Source: RGIG1959 sp045540655 (lineage in GTDB: Bacteria; Bacillota; Clostridia; Oscillospirales; Acutalibacteraceae). Taken from it: DNA of 10,601 nt. The stretch spans positions 1 through 10,601 of the forward strand of contig JAZQHP010000072.1 of the NCBI GenBank assembly GCA_045540655.1. Direction: 5' to 3'. Of the stretch, positions 1 through 7,829 are shown in pieces (within the stretch, counting starts at the first letter, position 1; each line of letters begins with the position of its first letter). The notes beneath the pieces are model-generated. The model worked only from the letters and a program-made list of their open reading frames with translations. It did not search any database and was not told the DNA's origin. The position numbers and the translations under genes are program-made.

Positions 1-5
1 CGGTG

Positions 6-1367
6 TTACTTGCCGACGCAAAAGCGGCTGAACACCTGGGAGACCACCGCTTCGGTGGCCTTTTCGCCGGTCAGCTCCAGCACCGCCGCGAGCGCATCGT
101 CGATGCACACGGACGCGGCATCCTCGGCGAGTCCCGAGGCGAGCGCGTCAATGGCGGCGTTCACGCCGTCCAGACAGCGCGCGGCGCCGTTGCGCTGACG
201 CTCGTTGGCAAGCAATGCTTCGTCGCCTGTCAGTGCCGCAACACCCGTGACGGCGGCGACCGCGTCGGTGAGTGCCTGCAGTCCGTCGCCGTGCTTGGCG
301 GAGAGCGGAACGACCGCATGACCGCAGGCGGCAACGGCATCGGGGATCGTGGGGGACAGATCGGTTTTGTTGACGATGACAATCGCCTGTTTGCCGTCGA
401 GCGAGCGAAGCAGGGCTTCGTCGGCGGCATCGAACGGGCGGGAGTTGTCGAATACGCACAGGATCAGCGCCGCGCTTTCCAGGCGCGCCCGCGCGCGCTC
501 CACGCCGAGCTTTTCGACGGTGTCGTCGGTATCGTGAAGACCCGCCGTGTCCGACAGGCGCAACCGCACCTCGCCGAGCAACACGGTTTCCTCCACGATA
601 TCCCGCGTGGTGCCCGCGATATCGGTGACGATGCTGCGTTCGCAACCGGACAGCAGATTCATCAGCGTGGATTTGCCGACGTTCGGACTGCCGACGATGG
701 CGGTGTCAATGCCCTCACGGAGCACGCGTCCCGCGTCGGCGGTGGACAGCAGGGCTTGCAGGATGGTGCGCGCTTCTGTGAGCGACGCGGTCAGTTGCGC
801 CACGGGAAGCGGCGGCACATCGTCGTCGGGATAATCAATAAACGCGGCAATCTGCGCGCCGAGATCCAACAAAATCGTTTTGACAGCGGACAGCCGTTTG
901 AAAAGCGCGCCCTCGCGCGCACCGAGCGCCGTTCTGGCGGCAACGGCACCCTCGGCGCCGATGAGATCCATCACCGCTTCCGCGCCGCTCAGATCCATTT
1001 TGCCGTTCAGAAAGGCGCGGCGGGTAAATTCGCCGCTTTGCGCCATCGACGCGCCCGCATCCAGCACTGCCCGCAGGGTGCGGCGAAGCAGATAGGTGCC
1101 GCCGTGGCAGGAGAGCTCGACGGTATTTTCGCCGGTGTAGCTGTGCGGCGCGCGAAACACCAGCGCGACGCAATCGTCAATATCGCCCATCGCATCGAAC
1201 ACGTGTCCGTAGGCGGCTTCGTAACCGCCGCGTGTCGCCAATGGTTTCCCGTCGGCGGCACGGAACACGCGATCGGCAATCGCCACGGCATCCTCGCCTG
1301 ACAGGCGGATCACGCCGAGTCCCGCCGGGGACAGCGCGGTGGCGATGGCGGCAATCGTATGAGACAT
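6..1367 (-). CDS. mnmE: tRNA uridine-5-carboxymethylaminomethyl modification GTPase MnmE
   Basis: This is the GTPase that works with MnmG to place a (carboxymethyl)aminomethyl group on C5 of wobble uridine 34 in certain tRNAs, using methylene-tetrahydrofolate; it is cytoplasmic. From the chosen start the protein is 453 aa, close to the 454 aa of E. coli MnmE. Visible motifs are an N-terminal folate-binding domain (about 1-118), the Walker A/G1 loop GSPNVGKST (226-234), the G2-like AGTTRD (251-256), G3 DTAG (273-276), G4 NKTD (333-336), and the C-terminal CVGK (450-453) with the conserved Cys450. An in-frame ATG at 1388 overlaps the tsaD stop, but AAAGGAGG at 1375-1382 sits 7 bases before the ATG at 1367, so I chose 1367. 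It is the last gene seen in the leftward operon. mnmG often follows mnmE and may lie beyond the left edge (inference). Confidence 0.97.
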   Translation of the reverse strand: MSHTIAAIATALSPAGLGVIRLSGEDAVAIADRVFRAADGKPLATRGGYEAAYGHVFDAMGDIDDCVALVFRAPHSYTGENTVELSCHGGTYLLRRTLRAVLDAGASMAQSGEFTRRAFLNGKMDLSGAEAVMDLIGAEGAVAARTALGAREGALFKRLSAVKTILLDLGAQIAAFIDYPDDDVPPLPVAQLTASLTEARTILQALLSTADAGRVLREGIDTAIVGSPNVGKSTLMNLLSGCERSIVTDIAGTTRDIVEETVLLGEVRLRLSDTAGLHDTDDTVEKLGVERARARLESAALILCVFDNSRPFDAADEALLRSLDGKQAIVIVNKTDLSPTIPDAVAACGHAVVPLSAKHGDGLQALTDAVAAVTGVAALTGDEALLANERQRNGAARCLDGVNAAIDALASGLAEDAASVCIDDALAAVLELTGEKATEAVVSQVFSRFCVGK

Positions 1368-1384
1368 AAGAGAGCCTCCTTTGG

Positions 1385-2389
1385 TCATTCAATGCCCGCC
1401 GTGGCGGCGGCATTGAGGGTCATATCGGCAAGGTTGCCCGAAAGGTATTCGTAGTAGCCTTGTGCGCCGATCATCGCGGCGTTGTCGCCGCAAAGCGACA
1501 GCGGCGGCATATACAGCGAGAAGCCATGGGCGTCGCATGCCGCCTGCATCTGACGGCGCAGTTCGGAGTTGGCGGACACGCCGCCCGCCATCACGACGGT
1601 GCGAAGTCCCGTTTCCTCGGCGGCGGCGATGGTCTTTTCGGTCAGCACCGCCGCGACCGTGTGGCGAAGCGACGCGCATAAATCCTCGATATTCACCTCG
1701 AGGTCACGTTGCTTGGCATTATGCAGTTGGTTGAGTACGGCGGTTTTGAGTCCCGAAAAGCTGAAATCAAAAGGACTGCCTTCGACCTTCGGACGCGGCA
1801 GAACAAATGCGTGCGGGTCGCCGCCCTCGGCACGCTTATCCAGTGCAATACCGCCCGGGTAGGGCATGCCCATGGCTCTGGCGGCTTTGTCGAAGCATTC
1901 GCCCGCCGCATCGTCGCGCGTGCGCCCGAGGATGCGAAACGTCGTATAATCCTCGCATGCCACCAGATGCGTGTGACCGCCCGACACCACCAGGCAGAGA
2001 AACGGTGGTTTCAGATCGGGGTGCGCGAGGTAGTTTGCGGCGATATGTCCGCGCAGATGATGCACGGGGATGAGCGGCTTGTCGGCGGAAAACGCCAGAC
2101 CCTTGGCGAAGTTTACACCCACCAGCAGTGCCCCGATCAGACCGGGATATGCGGTCACGGCGACCGCGTCGATGTCGGCAAGGGTCAGGTCGGCGGCGGT
2201 GAGTGCCTCGCGGCACACCCCCGAAATGGCTTCCGCATGGCGGCGCGAGGCGATTTCGGGCACAACGCCGCCGTACAGGCGATGCTCCTCGACCTGCGTG
2301 GCAACAATATTGGACAGTACCGTGCGTCCGTCGGCAACCACCGCGGCGGCGGTTTCGTCGCAGGACGATTCAATGGCGAGGATCTTCAT
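1385..2389 (-). CDS. tsaD: tRNA N6-adenosine threonylcarbamoyltransferase TsaD
   Basis: TsaD transfers the threonylcarbamoyl group from threonylcarbamoyl-AMP to A37 of ANN-decoding tRNAs, making t6A, as part of a complex with TsaB and TsaE. The 334-aa length is typical. The sequence shows the N-terminal signature IESSCDET (6-13), the metal-binding HHLRGH (110-115, with His111 and His115), the nucleotide-binding segment VVSGGHTHL (134-142), and a C-terminal GDNAAM (301-306) carrying the third metal ligand, Asp302. The start codon overlaps the upstream phosphatase-RimI stop as ATGA, and a GGAGG lies 7 bases before it inside that gene, so translation is probably coupled. The mnmE gene follows after 17 bp. 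tsaB and tsaE, frequent neighbours, are not in the window. Confidence 0.98.
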   Translation of the reverse strand: MKILAIESSCDETAAAVVADGRTVLSNIVATQVEEHRLYGGVVPEIASRRHAEAISGVCREALTAADLTLADIDAVAVTAYPGLIGALLVGVNFAKGLAFSADKPLIPVHHLRGHIAANYLAHPDLKPPFLCLVVSGGHTHLVACEDYTTFRILGRTRDDAAGECFDKAARAMGMPYPGGIALDKRAEGGDPHAFVLPRPKVEGSPFDFSFSGLKTAVLNQLHNAKQRDLEVNIEDLCASLRHTVAAVLTEKTIAAAEETGLRTVVMAGGVSANSELRRQMQAACDAHGFSLYMPPLSLCGDNAAMIGAQGYYEYLSGNLADMTLNAAATAGIE

Positions 2390-3249
2390 TGCGGTTCCTC
2401 CGTTTCCGTGAGATACAGGGAATAAATCGCGGCATCCTCGGTGGGATGCGCGTAGAATTGCGGACGGATGCCGTCCTTGACAAACCCGAGCGATTCGTAC
2501 AAACGGATCGCGGCGTCGTTCGACACCCGCACCTCCAGCGTCACGCGGGTCACGCCGTGGCGCGTGGCATAGCGCACGGCATCAAGCAGCAGAGCTTTGG
2601 CGATGCCTTCGCGCCGATGCGCGGGATCGACGGCGATGTTGGCGACGGTCATCTCGTCGGCAACGATGTGCGTGCCGAGATAGCCGAGCACCTGACCGTG
2701 CTGTTCGGCGACGGTGAAGCGGGCGCAGGGGTTATGGAGCTCTTCGGCAAGTCCCTGCTCGCTCCACGGATCGGCAAAGCATGCGCGTTCAAGCGTCGCC
2801 AGCGCCGCCGTGTGATGCGGTTGCATGCCGACGATGTGACGGCGTTCGGGAGACACCCATTCGCGGATGGCTTTTTCCAGCACGTCGCGCGTCATGCGGT
2901 AATCCTCTGCCGACATGCCGAAGGGATCGGGGATGCCGCGTCCGAGCACGAGCACCTTGTCGGGGTCGACGTTGAACATCGAGGTCACGGCGACCTTATG
3001 AGACGGGGTCATAACCCCGATTTCGTCTGCCCACGCCACCATATCGGCGGTGATGAGCGCGGATTTATGAAACGATAAATCGTAGCCTTTTTCCTTCATG
3101 ACGAGCACCGCCAGCACCGAAGCCGCCGCGCCCGTGACGGACAGTCCCGCGCTTTGCACTTCGTCGGTGTCCGCCTGAAACGCCTCCACCAGGCATTTTG
3201 CCATCGGACTGCGGCAGGTGTTGCCCGTACATACGACCAGTCGACGCAT
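2386..3249 (-). CDS. Fused YwlE-like low-molecular-weight phosphatase and RimI-like N-acetyltransferase
   Basis: One 287-aa frame holds two complete domains. Residues 1-132 form a low-molecular-weight phosphatase: P-loop CTGNTCRS (7-14, nucleophile Cys7, Arg13) and general-acid segment DPFG (108-111, Asp108). The loop carries Thr at position 11, as in Bacillus subtilis YwlE, where that Thr favours phosphoarginine over phosphotyrosine; arginine phosphatase activity is therefore inferred. Residues about 137-283 form a GNAT domain like RimI, the protein N-alpha-acetyltransferase that acts on ribosomal protein S18: FADPWS (158-163), acetyl-CoA loop RREGIA (212-217) and EVRVSNDAAIRLYESLGF (239-256). 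Only about five residues link the domains. I start at 3249 because AGGAAG lies 8 bases upstream; the frame stays open further upstream but without domain homology. It is first in its operon and overlaps tsaD by ATGA, the usual rimI position. Confidence 0.93.
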   Translation of the reverse strand: MRRLVVCTGNTCRSPMAKCLVEAFQADTDEVQSAGLSVTGAAASVLAVLVMKEKGYDLSFHKSALITADMVAWADEIGVMTPSHKVAVTSMFNVDPDKVLVLGRGIPDPFGMSAEDYRMTRDVLEKAIREWVSPERRHIVGMQPHHTAALATLERACFADPWSEQGLAEELHNPCARFTVAEQHGQVLGYLGTHIVADEMTVANIAVDPAHRREGIAKALLLDAVRYATRHGVTRVTLEVRVSNDAAIRLYESLGFVKDGIRPQFYAHPTEDAAIYSLYLTETEEPQ

Positions 3250-3288
3250 AGATTCCACTTCCTTTGCATACGAACATTCTATCTTCTT

Positions 3289-3317
3289 ATCATACCACAA
3301 TTCCGCCTGCTTTACAA
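3289..3317 (-). promoter_or_regulatory. Sigma-A promoter of the phosphatase-rimI/tsaD/mnmE operon
   Basis: Read on the minus strand, TTGTAA (3312-3317) and TATGAT (3289-3294) are separated by exactly 17 bases. Transcription would start near 3282, leaving an untranslated leader of about 33 bases before the ATG at 3249. It stands back to back with the fhs promoter. Assigned from consensus and position only. Confidence 0.75.
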
Positions 3318-3352
3318 GCACCGAAAAAAGCGGGTTTGCGCCGCCGCGCCCC

Positions 3353-3381
3353 TTGAAAACACAGCGCCTTTGTGTTATACT
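3353..3381 (+). promoter_or_regulatory. Sigma-A promoter of the fhs operon, extended -10
   Basis: TTGAAA (3353-3358) and TATACT (3376-3381) are 17 bases apart, with TG one base before the -10 hexamer (extended -10). Transcription would start near 3388. The leader to the fhs ATG is only about 30 bases, too short for a riboswitch, so folate control by that route is unlikely. The ribosome binding site is AAAGGA at 3403-3408. Confidence 0.8.
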
Positions 3382-3418
3382 AAATACAACTATGACATTT
3401 CGAAAGGACGGATAACCA

Positions 3419-5095
3419 ATGGCATACTTAACCGACATTGAAATTGCACAACAAGCGACCCCGCTTCCCATCCGCGAGGTGGCGGCATCCCTCGGCCTGT
3501 CCGACGAGGATCTCATTCCCTACGGTCACGACAAGGCGAAGGTGCGTCTGGCGGTGCGTGACCGTCTGGCGGACAAGCCCGACGGCAAGCTGATTCTGGT
3601 CACGGCGATCTCGCCGACCCCCGCAGGCGAAGGCAAAACCACCACCACGGTGGGACTCGGTGACGCGCTTCATCGCCTCGGCAAAAAGGTGGTGCTCGCT
3701 TTGCGCGAGCCGTCGCTCGGTCCCGTGTTCGGCATCAAGGGCGGCGCCGCCGGCGGCGGCTGGGCGCAGGTGATCCCGATGGAGGACATCAACCTGCATT
3801 TCACGGGCGATATGCACGCCATCGGCGCGGCAAACAACCTGCTTGCCGCGCTGCTCGACAATCATATCCATCAGGGCAACGCCCTGAATATCGATACCCG
3901 CCGCATCACCTGGAAACGCTGTGTGGATATGAACGATCGCCAGCTTCGTCAGGTGACCGACGGTCTGGGCGGTCCGCTGAACGGTGTGCCGCGTGAGGAT
4001 GGCTTCGACATCACGGTGGCGTCGGAAATCATGGCGGTGCTGTGCCTGGCGAGCGATATCGCCGATCTCAAGGAGCGCCTGGCGTCCATCGTCGTGGCAT
4101 ACGACAAGGACGGCAAGCCCGTTACCGCGGGCATGATCAAGGCGCAGGGCGCGATGACGGCGCTTCTCAAGGACGCCATTCAACCGAACCTCGTGCAAAC
4201 GCTTGAGCACACGCCCGCGTTTGTCCACGGCGGTCCGTTTGCGAACATCGCGCACGGATGCAACAGCGTCACCGCCACAAAGCTGGCGATGAAGCTGGGC
4301 GATTACGCCGTCACCGAGGCAGGCTTCGGCGCGGATCTCGGCGCGGAGAAATTCTTCAACATCAAGTGCCGCAAGGCGGGACTGTCCCCGAACGCGGCGG
4401 TGATCGTCGCGACGGTGCGCGCGCTCAAATCGCACGGTGGCGTCGCGAAGGCACAGCTGGGCGAGGAGAATCTGGACGCGCTCAAAAAGGGCATGCCCAA
4501 CCTGCTTCGCCACATTGAAAATATCACGAACCATTTCGGCATCCCCGCGGTGGTCGCCATCAACCGTTTCCCGACCGACACCGAAGCGGAGCTGGCGCTG
4601 GTGCGCGAGCAATGCGAACAGCTGGGCGTCAACGTCGCGTTGTCCGAGGTGTGGGCGAAGGGCGGCGAAGGCGGTCTGGAGCTGGCGGAAGAGGTCATCA
4701 AGCTGTGCGAACAGCCCTCGGAACTCCGTCTGACCTACGACACCGCGCAACCGCTTGAGGAGAAGATTGCCGCGGTCGTCAAAAACGTTTACGGCGGCGA
4801 CGGTGTCAGCTTCCTGCCTGCCGCGAAGAAGGAGCTCGACCGCCTGGCGGCGCTCGGTTACGGCGACCTGCCCGTCTGCATGGCGAAGACGCAGTATTCC
4901 TTCTCGGATGACCCGGCACTCATCGGCCGTCCCGAAGGCTTCACCGTCACCGTGCGCGGCGTGAAGCTGTCGGCGGGTGCGGGCTTTGTGGTGGTGCTTA
5001 CGGGCAGTATTATGACCATGCCCGGTCTGCCGAAGGTGCCCGCCGCCGAAGCCATTGACGTGGATGAGAGCGGACGCATTGTCGGCTTGTTCTGA
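3419..5095 (+). CDS. fhs: Formate-tetrahydrofolate ligase (10-formyl-THF synthetase)
   Basis: This enzyme joins formate to tetrahydrofolate with ATP, giving 10-formyl-THF for purine, formyl-Met-tRNA and serine/glycine one-carbon metabolism. In acetogens it is also a methyl-branch step of the Wood-Ljungdahl pathway. The 558 aa match the family length (about 556). The P-loop TPAGEGKTTTT lies at 67-77, followed by the family-typical segments LREPSLGPVFGIKGGAAGGG and DMHAIGAANNLLAALLDNH. The C-terminal region contains the conserved stretch TGSIMTMPGLPK. It has its own promoter and is the first of five same-strand genes. No folD or other Wood-Ljungdahl gene is present, so the window does not show whether the host is an acetogen. 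Confidence 0.98.
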   Translation: MAYLTDIEIAQQATPLPIREVAASLGLSDEDLIPYGHDKAKVRLAVRDRLADKPDGKLILVTAISPTPAGEGKTTTTVGLGDALHRLGKKVVLALREPSLGPVFGIKGGAAGGGWAQVIPMEDINLHFTGDMHAIGAANNLLAALLDNHIHQGNALNIDTRRITWKRCVDMNDRQLRQVTDGLGGPLNGVPREDGFDITVASEIMAVLCLASDIADLKERLASIVVAYDKDGKPVTAGMIKAQGAMTALLKDAIQPNLVQTLEHTPAFVHGGPFANIAHGCNSVTATKLAMKLGDYAVTEAGFGADLGAEKFFNIKCRKAGLSPNAAVIVATVRALKSHGGVAKAQLGEENLDALKKGMPNLLRHIENITNHFGIPAVVAINRFPTDTEAELALVREQCEQLGVNVALSEVWAKGGEGGLELAEEVIKLCEQPSELRLTYDTAQPLEEKIAAVVKNVYGGDGVSFLPAAKKELDRLAALGYGDLPVCMAKTQYSFSDDPALIGRPEGFTVTVRGVKLSAGAGFVVVLTGSIMTMPGLPKVPAAEAIDVDESGRIVGLF

Positions 5096-5128
5096 TCCTG
5101 CCGGCGTATTTCACAGGAGGTGTTGCAC

Positions 5129-5680
5129 ATGAACGGCAACGACTTTCGGCGCGCGTTTGTGACGCGCACCCTGAGCGAGGCGATCGCCGCCGACCCCACC
5201 GATTTTTACGGGGCATTCGAGGACGGCGAGGATGCCGTGAACGATTATATCACGGGCTTGTGGGAAACGCAGTGCGCATCGTGCGGCGTCACGCTCGCCG
5301 AGCATCCCTGCTTTCCCGAGACCGTGGCGTATATTCTGGAGGATACCGAGGACGGCTTTTGTGCCATTGTCACGGTGTCCCTGCCGCAGACGCCGTCGGC
5401 TTCGGCGTGCAAAGCGGCGGTTGTGTTCGGCTCGGCGATGGATCCGCGCGTGTTTGCGGCGGTCCCTGTCCTGCTCGACAAAGGCGAAACTCTCGCGGTG
5501 ATCGAGTGCCGCGAGCCGACGGTGGAGGTGGCGACGCTTCATCAGGGGTGCGACAACAATCTGCAGCTCTTTGATCCGCCCACTCCGCAAAAACGGGATA
5601 AAACCGTACCGCTTGCCGCGGCGCGACGCGAGGCGGCGTTTGTGGACACGGTGGTTTGCTGGTGTCTGAAACACGATTAA
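5129..5680 (+). CDS. Unrecognised 183-aa cysteine-rich cytoplasmic protein
   Basis: I do not recognise this protein. It is 183 aa, has no signal peptide or membrane segment, and holds nine cysteines: 49, 52, 61, 78, 94, 127, 141, 177 and 179. The CASC...C cluster at 49-61 could bind metal, but there is no second clear CxxC pair in the middle of the protein; the C-terminal CWC (177-179) is unusual. The middle (about 62-130) reads as alternating hydrophobic strands. The start is fixed by a perfect AGGAGGTG (5115-5122) 6 bases before the ATG. It begins 33 bp after fhs with no terminator between, and the HAD gene follows after 15 bp, so all three are probably co-transcribed. Real coding is supported by the ribosome binding site and tight packing; function is unknown. 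Confidence 0.85.
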   Translation: MNGNDFRRAFVTRTLSEAIAADPTDFYGAFEDGEDAVNDYITGLWETQCASCGVTLAEHPCFPETVAYILEDTEDGFCAIVTVSLPQTPSASACKAAVVFGSAMDPRVFAAVPVLLDKGETLAVIECREPTVEVATLHQGCDNNLQLFDPPTPQKRDKTVPLAAARREAAFVDTVVCWCLKHD

Positions 5681-5695
5681 AAAGAAGGTCCGGTT

Positions 5696-6409
5696 ATGAT
5701 CGATACCGTTTTAATGGATCTCGACGGCACGTTGTTGCCGTTCGAGCAGAAGGACTTTTTATATGCCTATTTCGGATTGCTGTGCCGAAAGCTGTGTCCG
5801 CTCGGGTACGAGAAGGATGCCGTGATCAAGGCGCTGTGGCACGGCACCGAGTGCATGCTTAAAGGCGGCGAGTCGCTCAATGTACAACGCTTCTGGGACG
5901 GCTTTGCGCAGTGTCTCGGCGATGGGGTGCGCGACACGGAGGCGATGCTCGACCGCTTCTACGGCGAAGAATTTCACGAGGTACGCCGTGTGCTTAAGGG
6001 CGACAGCCCTGCCGCGGCGATCGTAAAGACGCTTCGCGACAAGGGCTACACGGTGGTGCTCGCGACCAATCCGCTCTTCCCGGCGGTGGCGCAGGAAAGC
6101 CGTATGTCATGGGTGGGGCTGAAGCCCGCGGACTTTGCGCACGTCACCCATTACGGCAACAGCCACTACTGCAAGCCGGATCCGCGCTATTATGAAGAGG
6201 TGCTTGCCGCCATCGGCAAAGCACCCGATCAGTGCCTGATGCTCGGCAACAGCGTCGAGGAGGATATGATCCCTGCCGCCGCGCTCGGCATGCAGGTGTA
6301 TCTGGTACCCGAGTATCTGGAAAATCCGAACAATCACCCCTGCGATGCGTATGCGCAAGGGTCGCTGGCGGATGTTTTGCGAATGGTCGAGGCACTCCCT
6401 ACACTGTAA
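5696..6409 (+). CDS. HAD-superfamily hydrolase (phosphatase-like)
   Basis: This 237-aa cytoplasmic protein carries all four HAD motifs. Motif I is DLDGT (8-12), with nucleophile Asp8 and acid/base Asp10. Motif II is the Thr in VLATNP (Thr124). Motif III is Lys160 in CKPDP. Motif IV is GNSVEED (184-190). An alpha-helical cap is inserted after motif I (about 15-100), as in phosphoglycolate-phosphatase-type enzymes. It should therefore hydrolyse a small phosphate ester with Mg2+, but the substrate cannot be read from the sequence. The ribosome binding site AAGAAGG (5682-5688) fits the ATG at 5696. It sits 15 bp after the unrecognised gene and 17 bp before the lipoprotein gene. Confidence 0.93.
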   Translation: MIDTVLMDLDGTLLPFEQKDFLYAYFGLLCRKLCPLGYEKDAVIKALWHGTECMLKGGESLNVQRFWDGFAQCLGDGVRDTEAMLDRFYGEEFHEVRRVLKGDSPAAAIVKTLRDKGYTVVLATNPLFPAVAQESRMSWVGLKPADFAHVTHYGNSHYCKPDPRYYEEVLAAIGKAPDQCLMLGNSVEEDMIPAAALGMQVYLVPEYLENPNNHPCDAYAQGSLADVLRMVEALPTL

Positions 6410-6426
6410 CGAAGGCGGGATGTACA

Positions 6427-7074
6427 ATGAAACGAATGGGTGTTATGATTTCCATACTTTGTGTCGCGTTGCTGATGCTGACGGGATGCGGCGGAGGACA
6501 ACCGATCGCCGTGTTTACGTTTGACAACGCCACCGCGCAGGCGGAGATCAACCTGGCGGACTGGAGCTACGGTGATAAAGAAAGCGGCTACTTCGCGACC
6601 GAAGGCGAAGGCAAGCTGTTCGCGTCGGTCAACGGCACCGATCCGCGCAAGCTCGAATGGTCCAAGGACGATTACAGCGGCACAGGACTGCAACCTGTGA
6701 TGACGGGCGGTATCAAAAATCCTTGGGCAGAGGGCGCGTATCTTGAGGTGCGCGTGTCGACGGTCGGCGCGAAGGCGGTGACCTTTTCCGCCGAAATCGG
6801 CGCGACCAAAAAAGGTCCGCGCGATTATCAGTTGCAATACAGCGTCGACGGCGTGAGCTTTACGGACGTCGGCGAGGTCGTGTCGCTCACGAACAACAAG
6901 GAACTGCAACCGATCTTCACGAAGGTGGCGCTCCCCGACGATGCGGCGGGACTTGAAACGCTGTTCATCCGCGTGGCGGTGGCGTCGGACGCGCTGGTCG
7001 GCGGCGGCAACGGATTGTACGGCTCGACGAGCGGCGAAACGGCTGTCAACCACGTCTGCGTGGAGGCGCGATAA
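6427..7074 (+). CDS. Small secreted lipoprotein, beta-rich, unknown function
   Basis: The 215-aa product begins with a lipoprotein signal peptide: basic MKR, a hydrophobic stretch (about 5-18) and the lipobox LTGC with Cys21 as the likely lipidated residue. It should be anchored on the outer face of the membrane. The mature part (22-215) is rich in beta-strand-like alternation, aromatic residues and Gly/Thr, with a YQLQYSVDGVSFTDV segment. Segments of this kind occur in beta-sandwich modules of secreted clostridial proteins; I infer a ligand-binding or carbohydrate-binding-like fold but cannot name the family. No catalytic motif is evident. The ribosome binding site is modest (AAGGCGGGA at 6412-6420). 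It is odd to find it between a cytoplasmic phosphatase gene and nadE, with gaps of 17 and 21 bp. Confidence 0.88.
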   Translation: MKRMGVMISILCVALLMLTGCGGGQPIAVFTFDNATAQAEINLADWSYGDKESGYFATEGEGKLFASVNGTDPRKLEWSKDDYSGTGLQPVMTGGIKNPWAEGAYLEVRVSTVGAKAVTFSAEIGATKKGPRDYQLQYSVDGVSFTDVGEVVSLTNNKELQPIFTKVALPDDAAGLETLFIRVAVASDALVGGGNGLYGSTSGETAVNHVCVEAR

Positions 7075-7095
7075 CAGGAAGGGAGCGAAGGGACT

Positions 7096-7827
7096 GTGTT
7101 CGATGCCAAACGAGTAAAGGATGAATGCGTGGCATGGATCCGCGCGTTCTTTGAGGAAAACGGCAAGGGCTGTAACGCCGTGATCGGCATTTCCGGCGGT
7201 AAGGACAGTTCGGTGGCGGCGGCACTGTGCGCCGAAGCGCTCGGGCGCGACCGCGTGATCGGCGTGCTGATGCCGTGCGGTGAACAGCACGATATTGATA
7301 TGGCGTATCTGCTGTGCGATCATCTGGGGATTCGCCGCTATGAGATCAATGTCAAGGCGGCGATCGACGGTCTGCTCGGTGCGATGCCCGAAGGGCTCGC
7401 GCTCTCCGAGCAATCCCGCGTCAACCTACCGCCGCGCGTGCGTATGGCGACGCTGTATGCGGTATCCCAAAGCTGCAACGGGCGTGTGGTCAACACCTGC
7501 AATCTGTCGGAGGACTGGGTGGGGTATTCCACCCGCTACGGCGATGCGGCGGGCGATTTTTCGCCGATGTCGCGGCTGACCGTCACGGAAGTGAAGGCGA
7601 TCGGACGCGAACTCGGATTGCCCGATGTGCTGGTGGATAAAGTGCCCATCGACGGACTGTGCGGCAAGACCGACGAGGACAATCTCGGCTTTACCTACGC
7701 CGCTCTCGACCGCTATATCCGCGAGGGCGTCATCGACGATGAAGACACCAAGGCGCTCATCGACCGCAAGCATCAGGCGAATCTTTTCAAGTTGCAGCTG
7801 ATGCCGTGCTTTGAACCGAATATATAA
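7096..7827 (+). CDS. nadE: Ammonia-dependent NAD+ synthetase
   Basis: NadE amidates nicotinic acid adenine dinucleotide to NAD+ with ATP, the last step of NAD synthesis. At 243 aa it has only the synthetase domain and no glutaminase domain, so it should use free ammonia. The PP-loop GISGGKDSS lies at 31-39. The family signature NLSEDWVGYSTRYGDAAGDF (substrate-binding region) and GKTDEDNLGFTY follow. The start is GTG at 7096: no in-frame ATG lies nearby before the conserved domain, and AGGAAGGGAG (7076-7085) is 10 bases upstream. It is the last gene of the fhs operon, directly before a terminator. Confidence 0.97.
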   Translation: MFDAKRVKDECVAWIRAFFEENGKGCNAVIGISGGKDSSVAAALCAEALGRDRVIGVLMPCGEQHDIDMAYLLCDHLGIRRYEINVKAAIDGLLGAMPEGLALSEQSRVNLPPRVRMATLYAVSQSCNGRVVNTCNLSEDWVGYSTRYGDAAGDFSPMSRLTVTEVKAIGRELGLPDVLVDKVPIDGLCGKTDEDNLGFTYAALDRYIREGVIDDEDTKALIDRKHQANLFKLQLMPCFEPNI

Positions 7828-7829
7828 GA

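Noticed and set aside
3..1301. A 432-codon open frame antisense to mnmE
   Set aside because: MnmE is supported by all its GTPase motifs. The opposing frame has no ribosome binding site and a shadow-like composition.
1368..1388. An upstream ATG for mnmE overlapping the tsaD stop
   Set aside because: It would place the strong AAAGGAGG inside the coding region and add seven residues (MTKGGSL) before the conserved N-terminus; the ATG at 1367 has ideal spacing.
2820..2860. Separate start for a stand-alone rimI
   Set aside because: The only nearby in-frame Met lies within the conserved first strand and lacks a ribosome binding site, so a fusion fits better.
3382..3418. Possible folate riboswitch before fhs
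   Set aside because: The predicted leader is only about 30 bases and shows no structured aptamer.
3428..4750. A 440-codon open frame antisense to fhs
   Set aside because: The plus strand encodes an unmistakable formate-THF ligase. The antisense product is Arg/His/Gln-rich with no domain, as expected from the complement of GC-rich coding DNA.
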